Positions 9,135-20,400 of a stretch of 64,000 bases of DNA are shown here, in pieces; positions within the stretch are counted from its first letter, which is position 1, and each line of letters opens with the position of its first letter. The notes below the pieces were generated by a model. That model was not told where the DNA came from and made no database searches. It saw only the letters and a program-made list of their open reading frames with translations. The translations under genes were made by a program, and so were the position numbers. The stretch is taken from NCBI GenBank assembly GCA_032622095.1, contig CP136068.1, positions 138,391,989-138,455,988 on the forward strand, written 5' to 3'. The stretch is from Siphonodentalium dalli (taxonomy: Eukaryota > Mollusca > Scaphopoda > Gadilida > Siphonodentaliidae).

Positions 9135-11720
9135 ATCGGATAACAGTACTGGATAACATGGATTATATGGAATTATATCCAAGTTTAGGGCTTACCCTTT
9201 CACTTCCATTTACGCTATATATATATAATATGATTATATTCTGCCCAATAGAAAGTGGGCCTGTAAAATTCATGTACCGCATGTCCCGATTGATTGATTG
9301 ATTTTATTCTGGCATGCAGAGTATTAAAATTACAACATACATGTACATGTACACTCATTTATAAAATAATACAAATTTTAAGTTTGTTATATATTTAAAA
9401 GTTAAAAGTTCCGCAAAGTGGTGTCAAGTGATTTTATATCCAATGGAGGTCGTATTTGTTGGAAGTTTGATTTTGACATTATACTGGGCCGAAAAATCCT
9501 AAAACTGAGCAAAAGATTGTTCGAATGTACATTAATGCTCACATAGACTATGATCGCCTAGGATGTCACGATAAAGCCAAATATAAGCTTATTTCTATTG
9601 TTGTCCCGCTGCTTGCCTGTTTGTAATGTAGGCCTAAATATATAGTTCAGTTTTGCTTACTCTACATTTTGTATCGCGGTATTGCACTAAATTCATGCAC
9701 TCATTTAACCTATCACGTCGTATACCGCGGTGTCCGAATAGTTTAGCGGATCTCTGTCAATAGCACCACGAGCTCGTATTTCATGTGTTTTTCGAAGCAT
9801 ACACCCACTTAAGAGCCCCATGACAATACGGACAAATCGACGACATCGCCCTACTCTATACACCTTTGTACGCCAAAGAAAATTACCACCACCTTGTGGC
9901 ATTTGAAGACAGATCGATCGTATATCAATTAACCCCTGACGCAACAAGACATGGAATAGGGCGCCATTGTAGTCAGTCCATACGGAAATCTTCTTTATAT
10001 AAATGTATGAATCATTGATATAATTTTCTTACACATGGCTGAGCACGCGCCAATTTTTTGTATTAAGAACAAAACAAATGGGGACATAGCACCAGACACG
10101 ACAGAACACTATATTAACATTACAGGACATGTATTTTCAATGTGAGATTTGGAAATCACCGGGTCAATATCGGTTACCGGTATACTAAAGCGGGTATCGG
10201 ATCTTGTCTATTGTTCACGTAATTTTGTGTACGTTTCTCCACTTAATCGGGTCTCAAGTGGGAATTAGACATTATAATACCTTGAGCACAATATAAGAAC
10301 CTTCACGGGACTCTATTCAACGTATAGACTCAATAGACCTGATTGAACCTTATTATAATACCAGGAAGATACATGTGCTGTGCTTTTGGCGGTGGCTATT
10401 GAAGACGTGTGTTGGAATTTTTCGGTGTGGTACTTCTTACACATATGCGTGTTTTAATGACTGTGTTTCCAAATGTTGGTTATAGGACACGGATCTTTAT
10501 GTTGATGGTTACGACTTGAATATATTCCTAAAGGATTCATGTAGTGATTAACGCTATTTTCGTTCTTCAACCTACAATGATTTCTGTCTTGATTTATGTA
10601 TTCGTTCTGCATATAAGCACTACATATAAACCGACTCCATGATACGGCAGGATCAGTATATTATTCAAGTGTTAGGTCTTTCTGGATTTAATTTTTTTCG
10701 AAAGGGAACCATTTGGTGCTCATTTTTGAGAAGGTTTCATTGCGGATTTACCCACACATAATTATCTCGGGAACAAGAAAGGCTGGAGGTTTCTATATAG
10801 AGGATTAATTGAGCTCATACATACATGTAAGTTTATGTGTCTATTTGAGAGCAAAAGGCAGGAATTTACGTACCAAGCGAATGTGTTTTGTCGCAATTAA
10901 TAATATTCAAGCCTAAAATTGAATAACAAAATAATATATATATATATCGCCTTGATCACACTCAGAGTATCAAAATATGTCTATAATTACACACACCAAA
11001 TGCTTATGTGTGGATTCTCTGACCCTTACCAAAGCGCGCAGGATTTTCATGAACTTTTTTGAACAATGTTCTTAATCGCTCTTTATTATTACCATATATA
11101 GGATTCGTCTGATGATAAACGCTCATTATATTGTTGTGTAGAAAAAGAGGGTTTATTGCTTTCTCTCTGATTCACTGATTGTGAAATCAGTAATTTCGTG
11201 AAATAAATAAATCTTTCAGTCATTTCTTGAAAATGACTAAATCTTTCAGTCATTTCATGAAATGACTAGAATATTGGGATTTTTTTTTTACACTATCTAA
11301 CCTTTTTATTTGAGAGTTGTGTAGGTTACAATTCATTCTGATTTCATGTAGCCACTTTCCAAATGAATATGGACAGTTCCGCTTTTCAGAATAATGCAGA
11401 TTGAATTGTAGCCCGCAAAAGTTTTAAATAAAAAATGAGAGGTTTCCTCACGTGCTATGTATGTGATGGCAGCGATCAGGCCAGCGTAACATGGGACCGA
11501 ACTCTGCCTTGAAGTATGACCGAGAACGAGGTTCTTCAACTCCACCACATTTCGATGCATACAACGTCCATTTATATAAATAATGTATATTTCGTGATCT
11601 ATTTTGACCACCCCACCACTGGGACGTGTCAACAGCTTATAACCACTATAAGGTTTACTTTGGTTTCGCGATTATACATGTATGCCATTTCAAGAAAATA
11701 TTCTTTATTTTCTGGTTTAT
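9135..11720. other. Gene-free AT-rich stretch; possible LINE 3' tail near 9288-9330
   Basis: No exon was recognised. At about 9288-9330 the minus strand reads AATAAAATCAATCAATCAAT, a polyadenylation-like signal followed by an ATCA repeat. Tails of this kind occur in CR1/L2-type LINEs, so this may be a decayed 3' end. An open minus-strand frame at 9705-9947 has no recognisable domain. About 90 bp at 11330-11420 is shared with 28450-28540. Confidence 0.4.
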
Positions 11721-11722
11721 GT

Positions 11723-12001
11723 TTAAAGGGGTACTGTACACTAAATCCGGCCCTTTATGGGACCATCTCCTTATATACTCAACATAATATATGAAACAAA
11801 TGAATGAATTTGAGCCATGGATTAGTGCAAAATACACACATTTGCTCTATGGACGATGCAAGAACATGGTAATTATAATGAAAATTAATTTATGACTGGA
11901 GTCATTTTCCATGTTGGTCATTCGTATGTTGCATAAAATATGTTGAGTATGAAAGGAGATGGTCCATAAATGGCTGGAATTATTGTACAGTTACCCTTTA
12001 A
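11723..12001 (+). mobile_element. TTAA-flanked palindromic MITE (AGGGGTACTGTACA family), copy 1
   Basis: The element is flanked by TTAA at both ends. The left terminus AGGGGTACTGTACAC mirrors the right terminus TGTACAGTTACCCT. The whole element is roughly palindromic, with GGACCATCTCC on the left and GGAGATGGTCC on the right. It is non-coding. Other copies lie at 42792-43164 and 44349-46207, and an end fragment at 29065. Confidence 0.85.
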
Positions 12002-12109
12002 TATAACTGGAGGTTTAAAGTATCTCAATGCGTTTGCGATGGATATGCATGGCTAAAACAATTATTACAAAGTTTTTAAAAGCATTATTAAATAAATAAA
12101 GATATACTA

Positions 12110-12841
12110 GAAGGTGACCCGACTTCGTCCGGGCTTTGACCTTGAATTGTCCATTTTGAAGGTCAAGGTCAAGTGGGGTCACGATTTGACCAGTCCAAAA
12201 ACACTGCCCGGACAAAAGTACCCGACAAACGTGCCCGTCGAAATCCATCCGGTTTTACCCGATTGGCCTTGAATTGATCATTTTGAAGGTCAAGGTCTGG
12301 TCGGGGTCACGATTGGACCCGTCCAAAACAATAAGTGGACAAAAGTAACCCCACGTATCAAATTTCGTCGAAATCCCATTAAAATTGGCGATTATCCCTT
12401 GATGTTACCCGATTTCAAGGTCAAGGTCACGTCGCACGGGCAAATGAATATGCTTATGAGACTCCCCATACGAATGTACCCCCGCATACCAAGTTTCATC
12501 GAAATCCCGTAATATTTGGGCATTTGACCTTGAAATGACCCGATTTCAAGGTCAAGGTCACGTCGAACGGACAAATTAATAGGTTTATGCCACTCCCCGG
12601 CCGAAGATACCCACACATACCAAGTTTCATCGAAATCCCGTGATATTCGGGCGTTTGACCTTGAAATTACCCGATTTCAAGGTCAAGGTCACGTCGCACG
12701 GACAAATTAATATGCCTATGTTCGTTCCCGGCCGAAAATACCCCCACATACCAAGTTTCATCGAAATCGGGGGGGCCGTTTTCGAGTCCATCGCGAACAC
12801 CCAGACACACAGACAGATCTTCCAAAATATATAATAGACTA
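12110..12841 (+). repeat. GC-headed dispersed repeat, family A, copy 1
   Basis: The repeat begins right after ACTAG with GAAGGTGACCCGACTTCGTC, a short hairpin-forming head. Internal units contain GACCTTGAA...CAAGGTCAAGGTCACGTC, repeated about four times. The tail is CACACAGACAGATCTTCC then AAAATATATAATAGACTAG. I cannot place it with certainty: the simple tail suggests a SINE/LINE-type 3' end, but a non-autonomous Helitron or other class is possible. The translated frames through it (RDLDLEIGS and similar) are repeat shadows. Confidence 0.75.
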
Positions 12842-13440
12842 GCCGATGAGCCCGACGTTGTCCGGGCTATTCAAAAACCAAATTTCAAGTCGATAGCTCT
12901 ACCCAGCCCGACGTTGTCCGGGCTATTCAAAAACCAAATTTCAAGTCGATAGCTCTACCCGTTTCCGAGATCTGGTCTGCGCATGCGCGAAGCTGGCGTC
13001 GCACGGGCTCGGCGACCCGATAAAATTCGTATCCGGGGCAAGATACATTCACATACCAAATTTCAAGTCGATAGCTCCGGGCTATTCAAAAACCAAATTT
13101 CAAGTCGATAGCTCTACCCGTTTCCGAGATCTGGTCTGCGCATGCGCGAAGCTGGCGTCGCACGGGCTCGGCGACCCGATACAATTCGTATCCGGGGCAA
13201 GATACATTCACATACCAAATTTCAAGTCGATAGCTCCACCCGTTTCCGAGATCTCGTATGCGCATGCGCGAAGCGGGCGCCGCACGGGCATGCTAATACG
13301 ACAACGTTCACCGCCTGGTCAAACTACACACTCGTACCAAGTTTCGTCCCGATCGGTCGAGAATCGTAGATTTGTATTAATGACAAAGATACAGACAAAC
13401 ATACAGACAAACAGACAGAGGTCTTCAAAATATATATGAG
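12842..13440 (+). repeat. GC-headed dispersed repeat, family B, copy 1
   Basis: The repeat starts GCCGATGAGCCCGACGTTGT directly on the ACTAG end of family A. The head can form a small CCCGAC/GTCCGGG stem. The body holds tandem units of about 120 bp containing CAAATTTCAAGTCGATAGCT and CTGCGCATGCGCGAAG. The tail runs through GACAAACAGACAGAGGTCTT to ATATATGAG. Related copies lie at 15541, 24795 (reverse) and 61999. Confidence 0.8.
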
Positions 13441-13444
13441 ACTA

Positions 13445-14133
13445 GCAGGTTAGCTCGCCACTGGCGGCAATAGTCAGAAACATGACAATTTGTAAGTTTT
13501 AATTAATTTTTTTAATTAATTTAATTTTTTGTTTTTCAATGAGTTAATTTTTTTGTTTTTCAATGAGTTAATTGTGCCTTTTTAATTAAATTTTTTGTTT
13601 TTAAATTTTACCCGATTTTTTTTGGTTTTTCAATGAGTTAATTGTGCCATTTTAATTTTGTTTTTCAATTTTACCCGATTTTTTTTTTTTCAATGAACCC
13701 GTCCATGACACTTCCCGTATTTAGCAAGTTTGAGCTCAATCGGTTCGAGTCTATAAAGGACACACACATAATATATATGACACTTCACGTAGGTAGCAAG
13801 TTTGAGCTCAATCGGCATTCCCTGGAATTTCCCAGTCAATATTTAGCAAGTTTGAGCTCAATCGGCTCGAGTCTATAAAGGACACACTCATATATATATA
13901 TGACACTTCCCGTAGATAGCAAGTTTGAGCTCAATCGGCATTCCCTGGAATTTCCCAGTCACCAACGCGGCGTAATTTTGGTACATATATAGAGACCAAT
14001 TGTCCATCGGCTGTCATGTGTAGTAAAGATGTCTTATAAGCCGACATTGCCGTGGGGATGCCCGTTCCTACACGCGTTTTCGATTCTATGAAGTACACAT
14101 ATATACGGAAGTCTCAAATTATATAGTAGACTA
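13445..14133 (+). repeat. GC-headed dispersed repeat, family C
   Basis: The repeat begins after ACTAG with CAGGTTAGCTCGCCACTGGC, a head built like those of families A and B. The T-rich stretch 13500-13690 contains repeats of TTTTTCAATGAGTTAATT. At 13710-13960 a unit with AGCAAGTTTGAGCTCAATCG recurs four times, beside GAGTCTATAAAGGACACA. It ends in another TAGTAGACTAG that starts the next family A copy. Confidence 0.65.
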
Positions 14134-14569
14134 GAAGGTGACCCGACTTCGTCCGGGCTTTGACCTTGAATTGTCCATTTTGAAGGTCAAGGTCAAGTGG
14201 GGTCACGATTTGACCAGTCCAAAACACTGCCCGGACAAAAGTACCCGACAAACGTGCCCGTCGAAATCCATCCGGTTTTACCCGATTTGACCTTGAATTG
14301 ATCATTTTGAAGGTCAAGGTCAGGTCGGGGTCACGACTCGATCCGTCCAAAACACTCAGTGGACAAAGGTAACCCCACGTATCAAATTTCGTCGAAATCC
14401 CATCAAAATTGGCGATATGACCTTGAATTGACCCGATTTCAAGGTCAAGGTCACGTCGCACGGACAAATTAATAGGCCCATGCCACCCCACGGCCGAAAA
14501 TACCCCCACATACCAAGTTTCATCGAAACAGACACACAGACAGATCTTCCAAAATATATAATAGACTAG
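14134..14569 (+). repeat. GC-headed dispersed repeat, family A, copy 2
   Basis: The head GAAGGTGACCCGACTTCGTC follows ACTAG, with the CAAGGTCAAGGTCA body and a tail ending AAATATATAATAGACTAG. It is shorter than copy 1 because it has fewer internal units. Confidence 0.75.
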
Positions 14570-15540
14570 AAGGTGACCCGACTTCGTCCGGGGGTTGACC
14601 TTGAATTGTCTATTTTGAAGGCCAAGGTCAAGTGGGGTCACGATTTGACCCGTCCAAAACACTGCCCGAACAAAAGTACCCGTCGAAATCAATCCGGTTT
14701 TACCCGATTTGACCTTTTAACCCGATTTGATTTCCACTCAAGTATATAAACGCGCCTCATGTGACCCGACTTCGTCCGGGCTTTGACCTTGAATTGACCA
14801 TTTTGAAGGTCAAGGTCAGGTGGGGTCAAACAACAACATCCCAAAAATGGTGGAAATCGGCCCAGCGGATACCGGGAAATCGGCCCAGCGGATACCGAGA
14901 TACCCTATGCATCAAATTTCGTCCGTAAAAATCCGCCAGTTTAACCCGATTTGATTTCCACTCAAGTGTATACACGCGCCTCATATACACACATTAATTA
15001 TCAAGTTTCAACGTAAAGATAAATTACCATCGGTGCCCGAGATATCGCCAAGACGTCTGAAACAGTCAAATGCATCGGCCGGTTAAGCGTTAACGTGATC
15101 TAGCGTTATGACCTCTAACGACGCCATAGAAGTTACGCATTGTTTTTATCCTGATGGGAGATAGTACCACTTATTCTTGATAATTGAGGCAGATAACTAA
15201 AACGGATACATACGCATTATATATCGTTGGAAAGAGGAAACACGAAAGATTCTCACAGTGTCATTATTATGACTGGCATTTTATTATTCGCGCTGTTTCG
15301 AATCGATTTGTAAGCACCGAACTCAAATGAAAGTCCCGTAACACAGCGTAAAAACAGATTTGACCTCGGTGCGTGAAAAGTTGACATCGGATCTAAAAAT
15401 CAATAGGCCTATGCCACTTCCTGGTCGAAAATACCCCCACATACCAAGTTTCATCGAAATCTGCTAGGCCGTTTTCGAGTCCATCGCGATCACACAGACA
15501 CACACACACACACAGATCTTCCAAAATATATAATAGACTA
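14570..15540 (+). repeat. Family A copy 3, rearranged, with unrelated insert
   Basis: The head follows ACTAG directly. A second head-like GTGACCCGACTTCGTCCGGG lies at about 14760, and an A-type tail at 15400-15540. Between about 14990 and 15390 the sequence does not match family A and contains no recognised gene. It is either an insertion or a diverged segment. Confidence 0.6.
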
Positions 15541-16010
15541 GCCGATGAGCCCGACGTTGTCCGGGCTATTCAAAAACCAAATTTCAAGTCGATAGCTCTA
15601 CCCGTTTCCGATATCTGGTCTGCGCATACGCGAAGCTGGCGTCGCACGGGCTCGGCGACCCGATAAAATTCGTATCCGGGGCAAGATACCTTCACATACC
15701 AAATTTCAAGTCGATAGCTCCACCCGTTTCCGAGATCTCGTCTGCGCATGCGCGAAGCTGGCACCCCACGGCAAGATACATTCACATACCAAATTTCAAG
15801 TCGATAGCTCCACCCGTTTCCGAGATCTCGTCTGCGCATGCGCGAAGTTGGCGCCGCACGGGCATGCCAATACGACAACGTTCACCGCCTGGTCAAACTA
15901 CACACACGTACCAAGTTTCGTCCCGATCGGTCGAGAATCGTAGATTTGTATTAATGACAAACATACAGACAGACAAACAAACAGACAGAGGTCTTCAAAA
16001 TATTTATGAG
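15541..16010 (+). repeat. GC-headed dispersed repeat, family B, copy 2
   Basis: The repeat starts GCCGATGAGCCCGACGTTGT on the ACTAG of the preceding family A tail. It has three 120-bp-type units with CTGCGCAT(G/A)CGCGAAG, the GTTTCGTCCCGATCGGTCGA segment and the CAGACAGAGGTCTTCAAAAT tail. It closes the chain of head-to-tail repeats that began at 12110. Confidence 0.8.
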
Positions 16011-16884
16011 ATATTGGTACTAAAGACAAAATAAATCATTACTTGTATCACTTTAATAAATTTAGAGTTACTCCTCCACATGAGACAAATGACCTGTAAA
16101 GCGCCGTCGTTAGCCAGGGGAGGGTGGCAAACACTGTGGAAAATGGCGTTGTATGGGCTCCGTACCACCCACCCAACCGGCCCTGACGTGTACGGAAATT
16201 TTCGTCAGACCCGCTACCCCGCGTTAACCTCGAAAAGCGTGAAACAGAACAGTTAGTAATAATTCACTCTGATCATGTAGAACTATCTCAGTTACAGTGC
16301 TACCCAGCTCGTCCGCGGGGGGGGGGGGGGGTGGTTCATGACAAATGTTGCACCAACAACGTCAAAATAATTTACGCTACGACCATCCGCACCCACCCTC
16401 TGTGAACATTTTACCCCTCCCCCCGAAAAAATTATTACTAAATAAATCAAAATAATATGAAACAAAATTATATCAGCCTGGTTCTTTCCATCAATTACTA
16501 TTTAGCATATTCCAACATATTAATACAACAAAAACAGTGAAATGGTAATATATAGCATGATCGGAAGCAAAATGATAAAATAAGTTCTCATAGGTATCCG
16601 CTTTTACCATTTTGTAAAACACAACAGCCATTCGTCCCAAACAAATCGACTATATTTTATTTTTACGATATAATTCCGATAACGTTGTGTAATGGCCATT
16701 TTTTTTATAATAGAAATAATTAAAATAACTTCTTTGAGCAAGTTTATTCACAGTTCGATTTGTATGTATTTCAGATACCGATGTGGAGATCATGTGGTAT
16801 ACATATGCCCTTGATTTCAAGTATATCACGTTCCTTTATATTGTGTTGGTCCTCGAACATTTGGCTTATATTTGGTGGTCATAT
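16011..16884. other. No gene; poly-G tract
   Basis: AT-rich sequence with a run of about 17 G near 16316-16334. The flanks carry poly-C and ACCCACCCA stretches reminiscent of the CAGGGG elements, but no matching terminus or duplication is present, so no element is called. Confidence 0.4.
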
Positions 16885-17029
16885 TTAAAGATGGCCTATC
16901 TCTCCCTATAAACACGTTTTAGGTAGTTTTCGGGGTATAACATAATTAATATGAGCCAAAGACACCTGTCCGAAAACCTTCCTATCAATTAATTTTGTTT
17001 TTATATCGATATATTCTGGTATAAGGTTA

Positions 17030-18414
17030 GGGTGGATACACACATGCATGTAATGTATGTATGTAAAATCCATGTATTTTACATGGTCACACCAATCATT
17101 GATAGCATTAATCGCCTGCGCGCGATCGTTCCATTTCAATAGGCGAGACAAGTGAGTAGTTATAAGCCAAAATCAAACTAACTGTTATCAAGAGATTTCA
17201 GGCCAGTCATAAACATGTCTTTTTTTTCATGGGTGCCGAAATGAATAAATCCTGTTTGATATCTGTTGCTGTTTTTCACGAGGTTTAGTTCATTTCGAAA
17301 AGTGGATTTGAGTCCGTCGATTTTATACTTGATTTGTTTCTCGTCATTTCTTGGAAACAGGGTCATCCAAAAAAAAATAAAATGTGCAGACTTTTGAAGC
17401 TCTTTTATGACGATTGTGATACATGAGTGTTTAATTTCCCACACACTGACTCCCAATTTGATCTCGTCCAGCAAAACCCGAACGGCTCGCTGGCTCCACA
17501 TTTTGGAAGTGCTATATAGTAATACACATGGCAATCAACTAATTCATACATGGTGAATTCCATGTTAAGTGATTTAGCCTAATCGGACAACGCCGAATCA
17601 TAAGGATAAGGATATTTGTTTCTCGACTATGCATGGCCTGAGCTCAAATTTTACCAATCCGATATGGTCCTCTCATGCCTTGAATAACGGGCATTGGAAA
17701 ATTAAGACAGACAATACCAGTTTGTTGAGATTGCTCGGATAATTTGATCTCATGTGATAACATTCAATTGGGATTTCCATGCATATATCCATTACAGCGC
17801 CAAAAAAGTTAATGGAGGTACAGCGTTGAAAGAAAAAAGAGTCACCCCCCCCCCCATTTTTAACCCAGAATTTACAGAACAGTATATGTTTCTCAGGTCA
17901 AAGGATGAACAAGTTCCTAACTGTCACAATTTTAGCCTGTACATGCTTGAATTATCACATGTTGGACTATAATCCACGATTGGGGATGGGGCTGGTTCTC
18001 GAAAGTTTCGAATAACTAAGGGATTTAGTTGAATGTATCGGCCGGGATTATATGTAGTGGTCAGTCCGGTTATTTCCGGGATAATATAGCCCCCATGTTG
18101 GGGATCATAGCCCCTGCATTGGGGAAAACCTGGGACCATCACTGGTATACAACCAAGAGAAGACTGGCAATGATTTAAACAGAACGTCCAACATTTGGGT
18201 TATCGCGCGAACAATTATTTTAAGCGGCCTGACGACTTCGTCCAGTCAACGGCTCTCTGCACACTCAGAGCTTGACTCACTGTGGTCAAACATAGCCGCA
18301 ATGATTGGGTTGTCAGCACGACTCAGCAGACACATATTACATGGTCTGTATGATCCATGTAAAACGCAAAATACACGATATTTACAGAGATTACATGCAT
18401 GTGTGTATCCACCC
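17030..18414 (+). mobile_element. PIF/Harbinger-like TIR element, copy 1
   Basis: The termini are GGGTGGATACACACATGCAT at 17030 and the inverted ATGCATGTGTGTATCCACCC ending at 18414. TTA target duplications stand at 17027-17029 and 18415-18417. A TTA/TAA duplication with a G-starting TIR is the PIF/Harbinger pattern. The minus-strand MADF-like ORF inside supports this, since Harbinger elements encode a Myb/SANT-type protein. There is no DDE nuclease ORF in the 1385 bp, so the copy is non-autonomous. Confidence 0.8.
17178..17534 (-). pseudogene. MADF/Myb-SANT-like protein fragment of the Harbinger element
   Basis: A 118-codon minus-strand frame. From about residue 13 it reads WSQRAVRVLLDEIKLGVSVW and EIKH, matching the start of MADF domains, where a Leu-rich helix is followed by an LW..KH-type motif. 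Later QIKYKIDGLKSTFRNEL (about residues 69-85) fits the MADF third helix, K.I..LR..F.REL. Known family role: DNA binding; Harbinger elements use a related protein beside the nuclease. The middle is diverged, there is no nuclease partner, and the equivalent frame in the reversed copy at 18418-19782 is frameshifted, so this is a relic. The family assignment rests on these motifs only. Confidence 0.55.
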
Positions 18415-18417
18415 TTA

Positions 18418-19782
18418 GGGTGGATACACACATGCATGTAATCTCTGTAAATATCGTGTATTTGGAGTTTTACATGGATCATACACACCGTGTAATATGT
18501 GTCCGCTGACAACCCAATCATTGCGACTGTGTTTGACCGCAGTGAGTTAAACTCTGAACCGCTGAAGAGCCGTTGACTGGGACGAAGTCGTCAGGCCGCT
18601 TAAAATAATTATTCGCGCGATAACTGAAATGGTCGACGTTCTGTTTAAATCATTGTCAGTATTCTATTGATGTTAATACCAGTGATGACCTCTTCCACAA
18701 CGCAGGGGGCTATGACCCACAACATACACGGGGAGCTATATTATCCCAGATGCTACCGAATTCACCATTGCATATTTCATCGACGGGGGTGTGCACGCAA
18801 CACCCTGAGTCCTGGCACCCTGTTTTATAAATATCGTAGTCATGTCTGTCGTGTCTGTTTTCTACGAGTGATTAATCTAATATGCAGCAATTTATGCTAT
18901 TCATATAATTATGAACATATTATACAGCTTTAAATTTGAATGCATGGTGTTGCTGTTTGTCTTCATTCGGCGAAAGGGTTTCCTAGCTACGAGTTCCCAA
19001 CTACGTCACCTTTCATCTCTTGTGTTATTCAGTTATACATGTATACGCAAAATTTACAACTATGGAATATTTAAGTAAAACATATTGTAATTCTTGCCCA
19101 GATAATCCCGGCTGATAAATTCAATTAACTCCCTTAGTTATTGGAAGCTTTCGAGAACCAGCCCCTCCCCCAATCATGGATTATGGTCGAAAATGTTATA
19201 ATTCAAGCTTGTGACAGGTAGGAGCTTGTTCAACCTTTGGCTTCAGAAACATATATATAAATGGGGGGGGGGGGGGGTGTCACTCTTTTTAATATCAACG
19301 CTGTACCTGCATTATTTTTTGGCGCTATAATGAATACTTGCAATCCCAATTGAATTAATGTTATCACATGAGCTCGCTCTCAAATTATCAGAGAAATCTC
19401 AACAAGCCGGTATCATCCTATAAAAGAATTCTGCATATTTTATTTTTGTTTTGGATGACCCTGTTTCCAAGAAATGACAGAAACAAATCAAGTATAAAAT
19501 CGACCGGCTCTAATCCACTTTTCGAAATGAATTATAACTCGTGAAAAACAGCAACATATATCAGACAATAATTACTCATTTCGGCATCCATGAAAGAAGA
19601 CATGTTCAGTTATGACTGGCCTAAAATTTCTTGATGGCAGTTTGTTTGGTAATGGCTTATAACTACTCACTGGTGAAATTGACCTCTCGCGCGCAGGTGA
19701 TTAATTTTGTCAATTATTGGTGTGGCCATGTAAAATACATGTATTTTACATACAGACATTACATGCATGTGTGTATCCACCC
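18418..19782 (-). mobile_element. PIF/Harbinger-like TIR element, copy 2, head-to-head
   Basis: This element belongs to the same family as 17030-18414 but lies in the opposite orientation. It abuts that copy across a single TTA (18415-18417), with another TTA at 19783-19785. The two copies together make an imperfect palindrome of about 2.75 kb. They share the poly-G/C tract (C at about 17847, G at about 19263), the GTGTGGCCATGTAAAATAC zone and the TTTCCAAGAAATGACAG zone. The MADF frame is broken here. Confidence 0.8.
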
Positions 19783-19785
19783 TTA

Positions 19786-20175
19786 CACTGGTGTAAATGT
19801 TTTCCATAGGCCTCAGTGCTAACGTTTTTGCGTATACTATTGGCAATATAAATTTTGGGTCCCAAATTTTCTTTAAATCTGAAATATTGACATTTGGGGA
19901 AACTTTTTACGCAAAAATGTCATGTCCGTCTAGCAGGGACCTTTAAATCTTGTGTTTTCGTAACTAGTGTCAGAACCGCATAAAAAAAAGTGTCATATTT
20001 TAGACCAAACCAAAAAATTCAAACTTCACTAGAAAGGGTTAATCCCTGTGCCAATGGCTATTTTAGGAAAGAGGTGTGACGATTTTTTTATGCAAAAAGC
20101 ACACAAGGCCAATATATATTTTATTCTCTCCTTTTTATCCTCTAGATGTCACTCCGAACCCTATTTACACCAGTG
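19786..20175 (+). mobile_element. TA-flanked TIR element (mariner-like MITE)
   Basis: The termini are CACTGGTGTAAAT at the left and ATTTACACCAGTG at the right, flanked by TA at 19784-19785 and 20176-20177. A TA duplication is typical of the Tc1/mariner superfamily. It is 390 bp, has no transposase, and sits immediately next to the Harbinger copy, inside the older TTAA element. Confidence 0.7.
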
Positions 20176-20400
20176 TAATAGATAATTTTTAGATAGAGTT
20201 ATGGCGCATGCTACGATTCGATCAAACGCGAGCCGTAAAATGTCCCACATTGATTGTATGTATATTATACCAGAACATTCAAAATAAAAATCAATATTAA
20301 TTGTTAGACGCGTTTCCGGACAGGGGTCTTCGATTCATATCTAGTATTTTATACACAGGAAACCATATAAAACTTATTATAAGAAGAGACCATCTTTGAA

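Larger units (their letters stand above)
16885..20400 (+). mobile_element. TTAA element (AAGATGGTC family), interrupted by three insertions
   Basis: The left end is TTAA (16885-16888) then AGATGGCCTATCTCTCCC. The matching right end ...AGAGACCATCT stands at 20385-20396, followed by TTGA in place of TTAA. A fuller relative with TTAA at both ends is at 37779-38393. Between the ends lie two PIF/Harbinger-like copies (17030-19782) and a TA-flanked element (19786-20175). The remaining host sequence carries TATCAATTAATTTTG and CGGACAGGGGTCTTCG, as in the other copies. Confidence 0.7.

Noticed and set aside
12961-13369. ORFs with RIRGKIHSHTKFQVDSS (also at 24853-25568 and 62065-62540)
   Set aside because: They recur wherever family B repeat units occur, in both orientations and several frames, so they are repeat shadows.
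13738-13760. tRNA B-box-like GGTTCGAGTCT
   Set aside because: There is no A box at the right distance and no cloverleaf, and the motif recurs (GGCTCGAGTCTATAAAGG) as part of a repeat unit.
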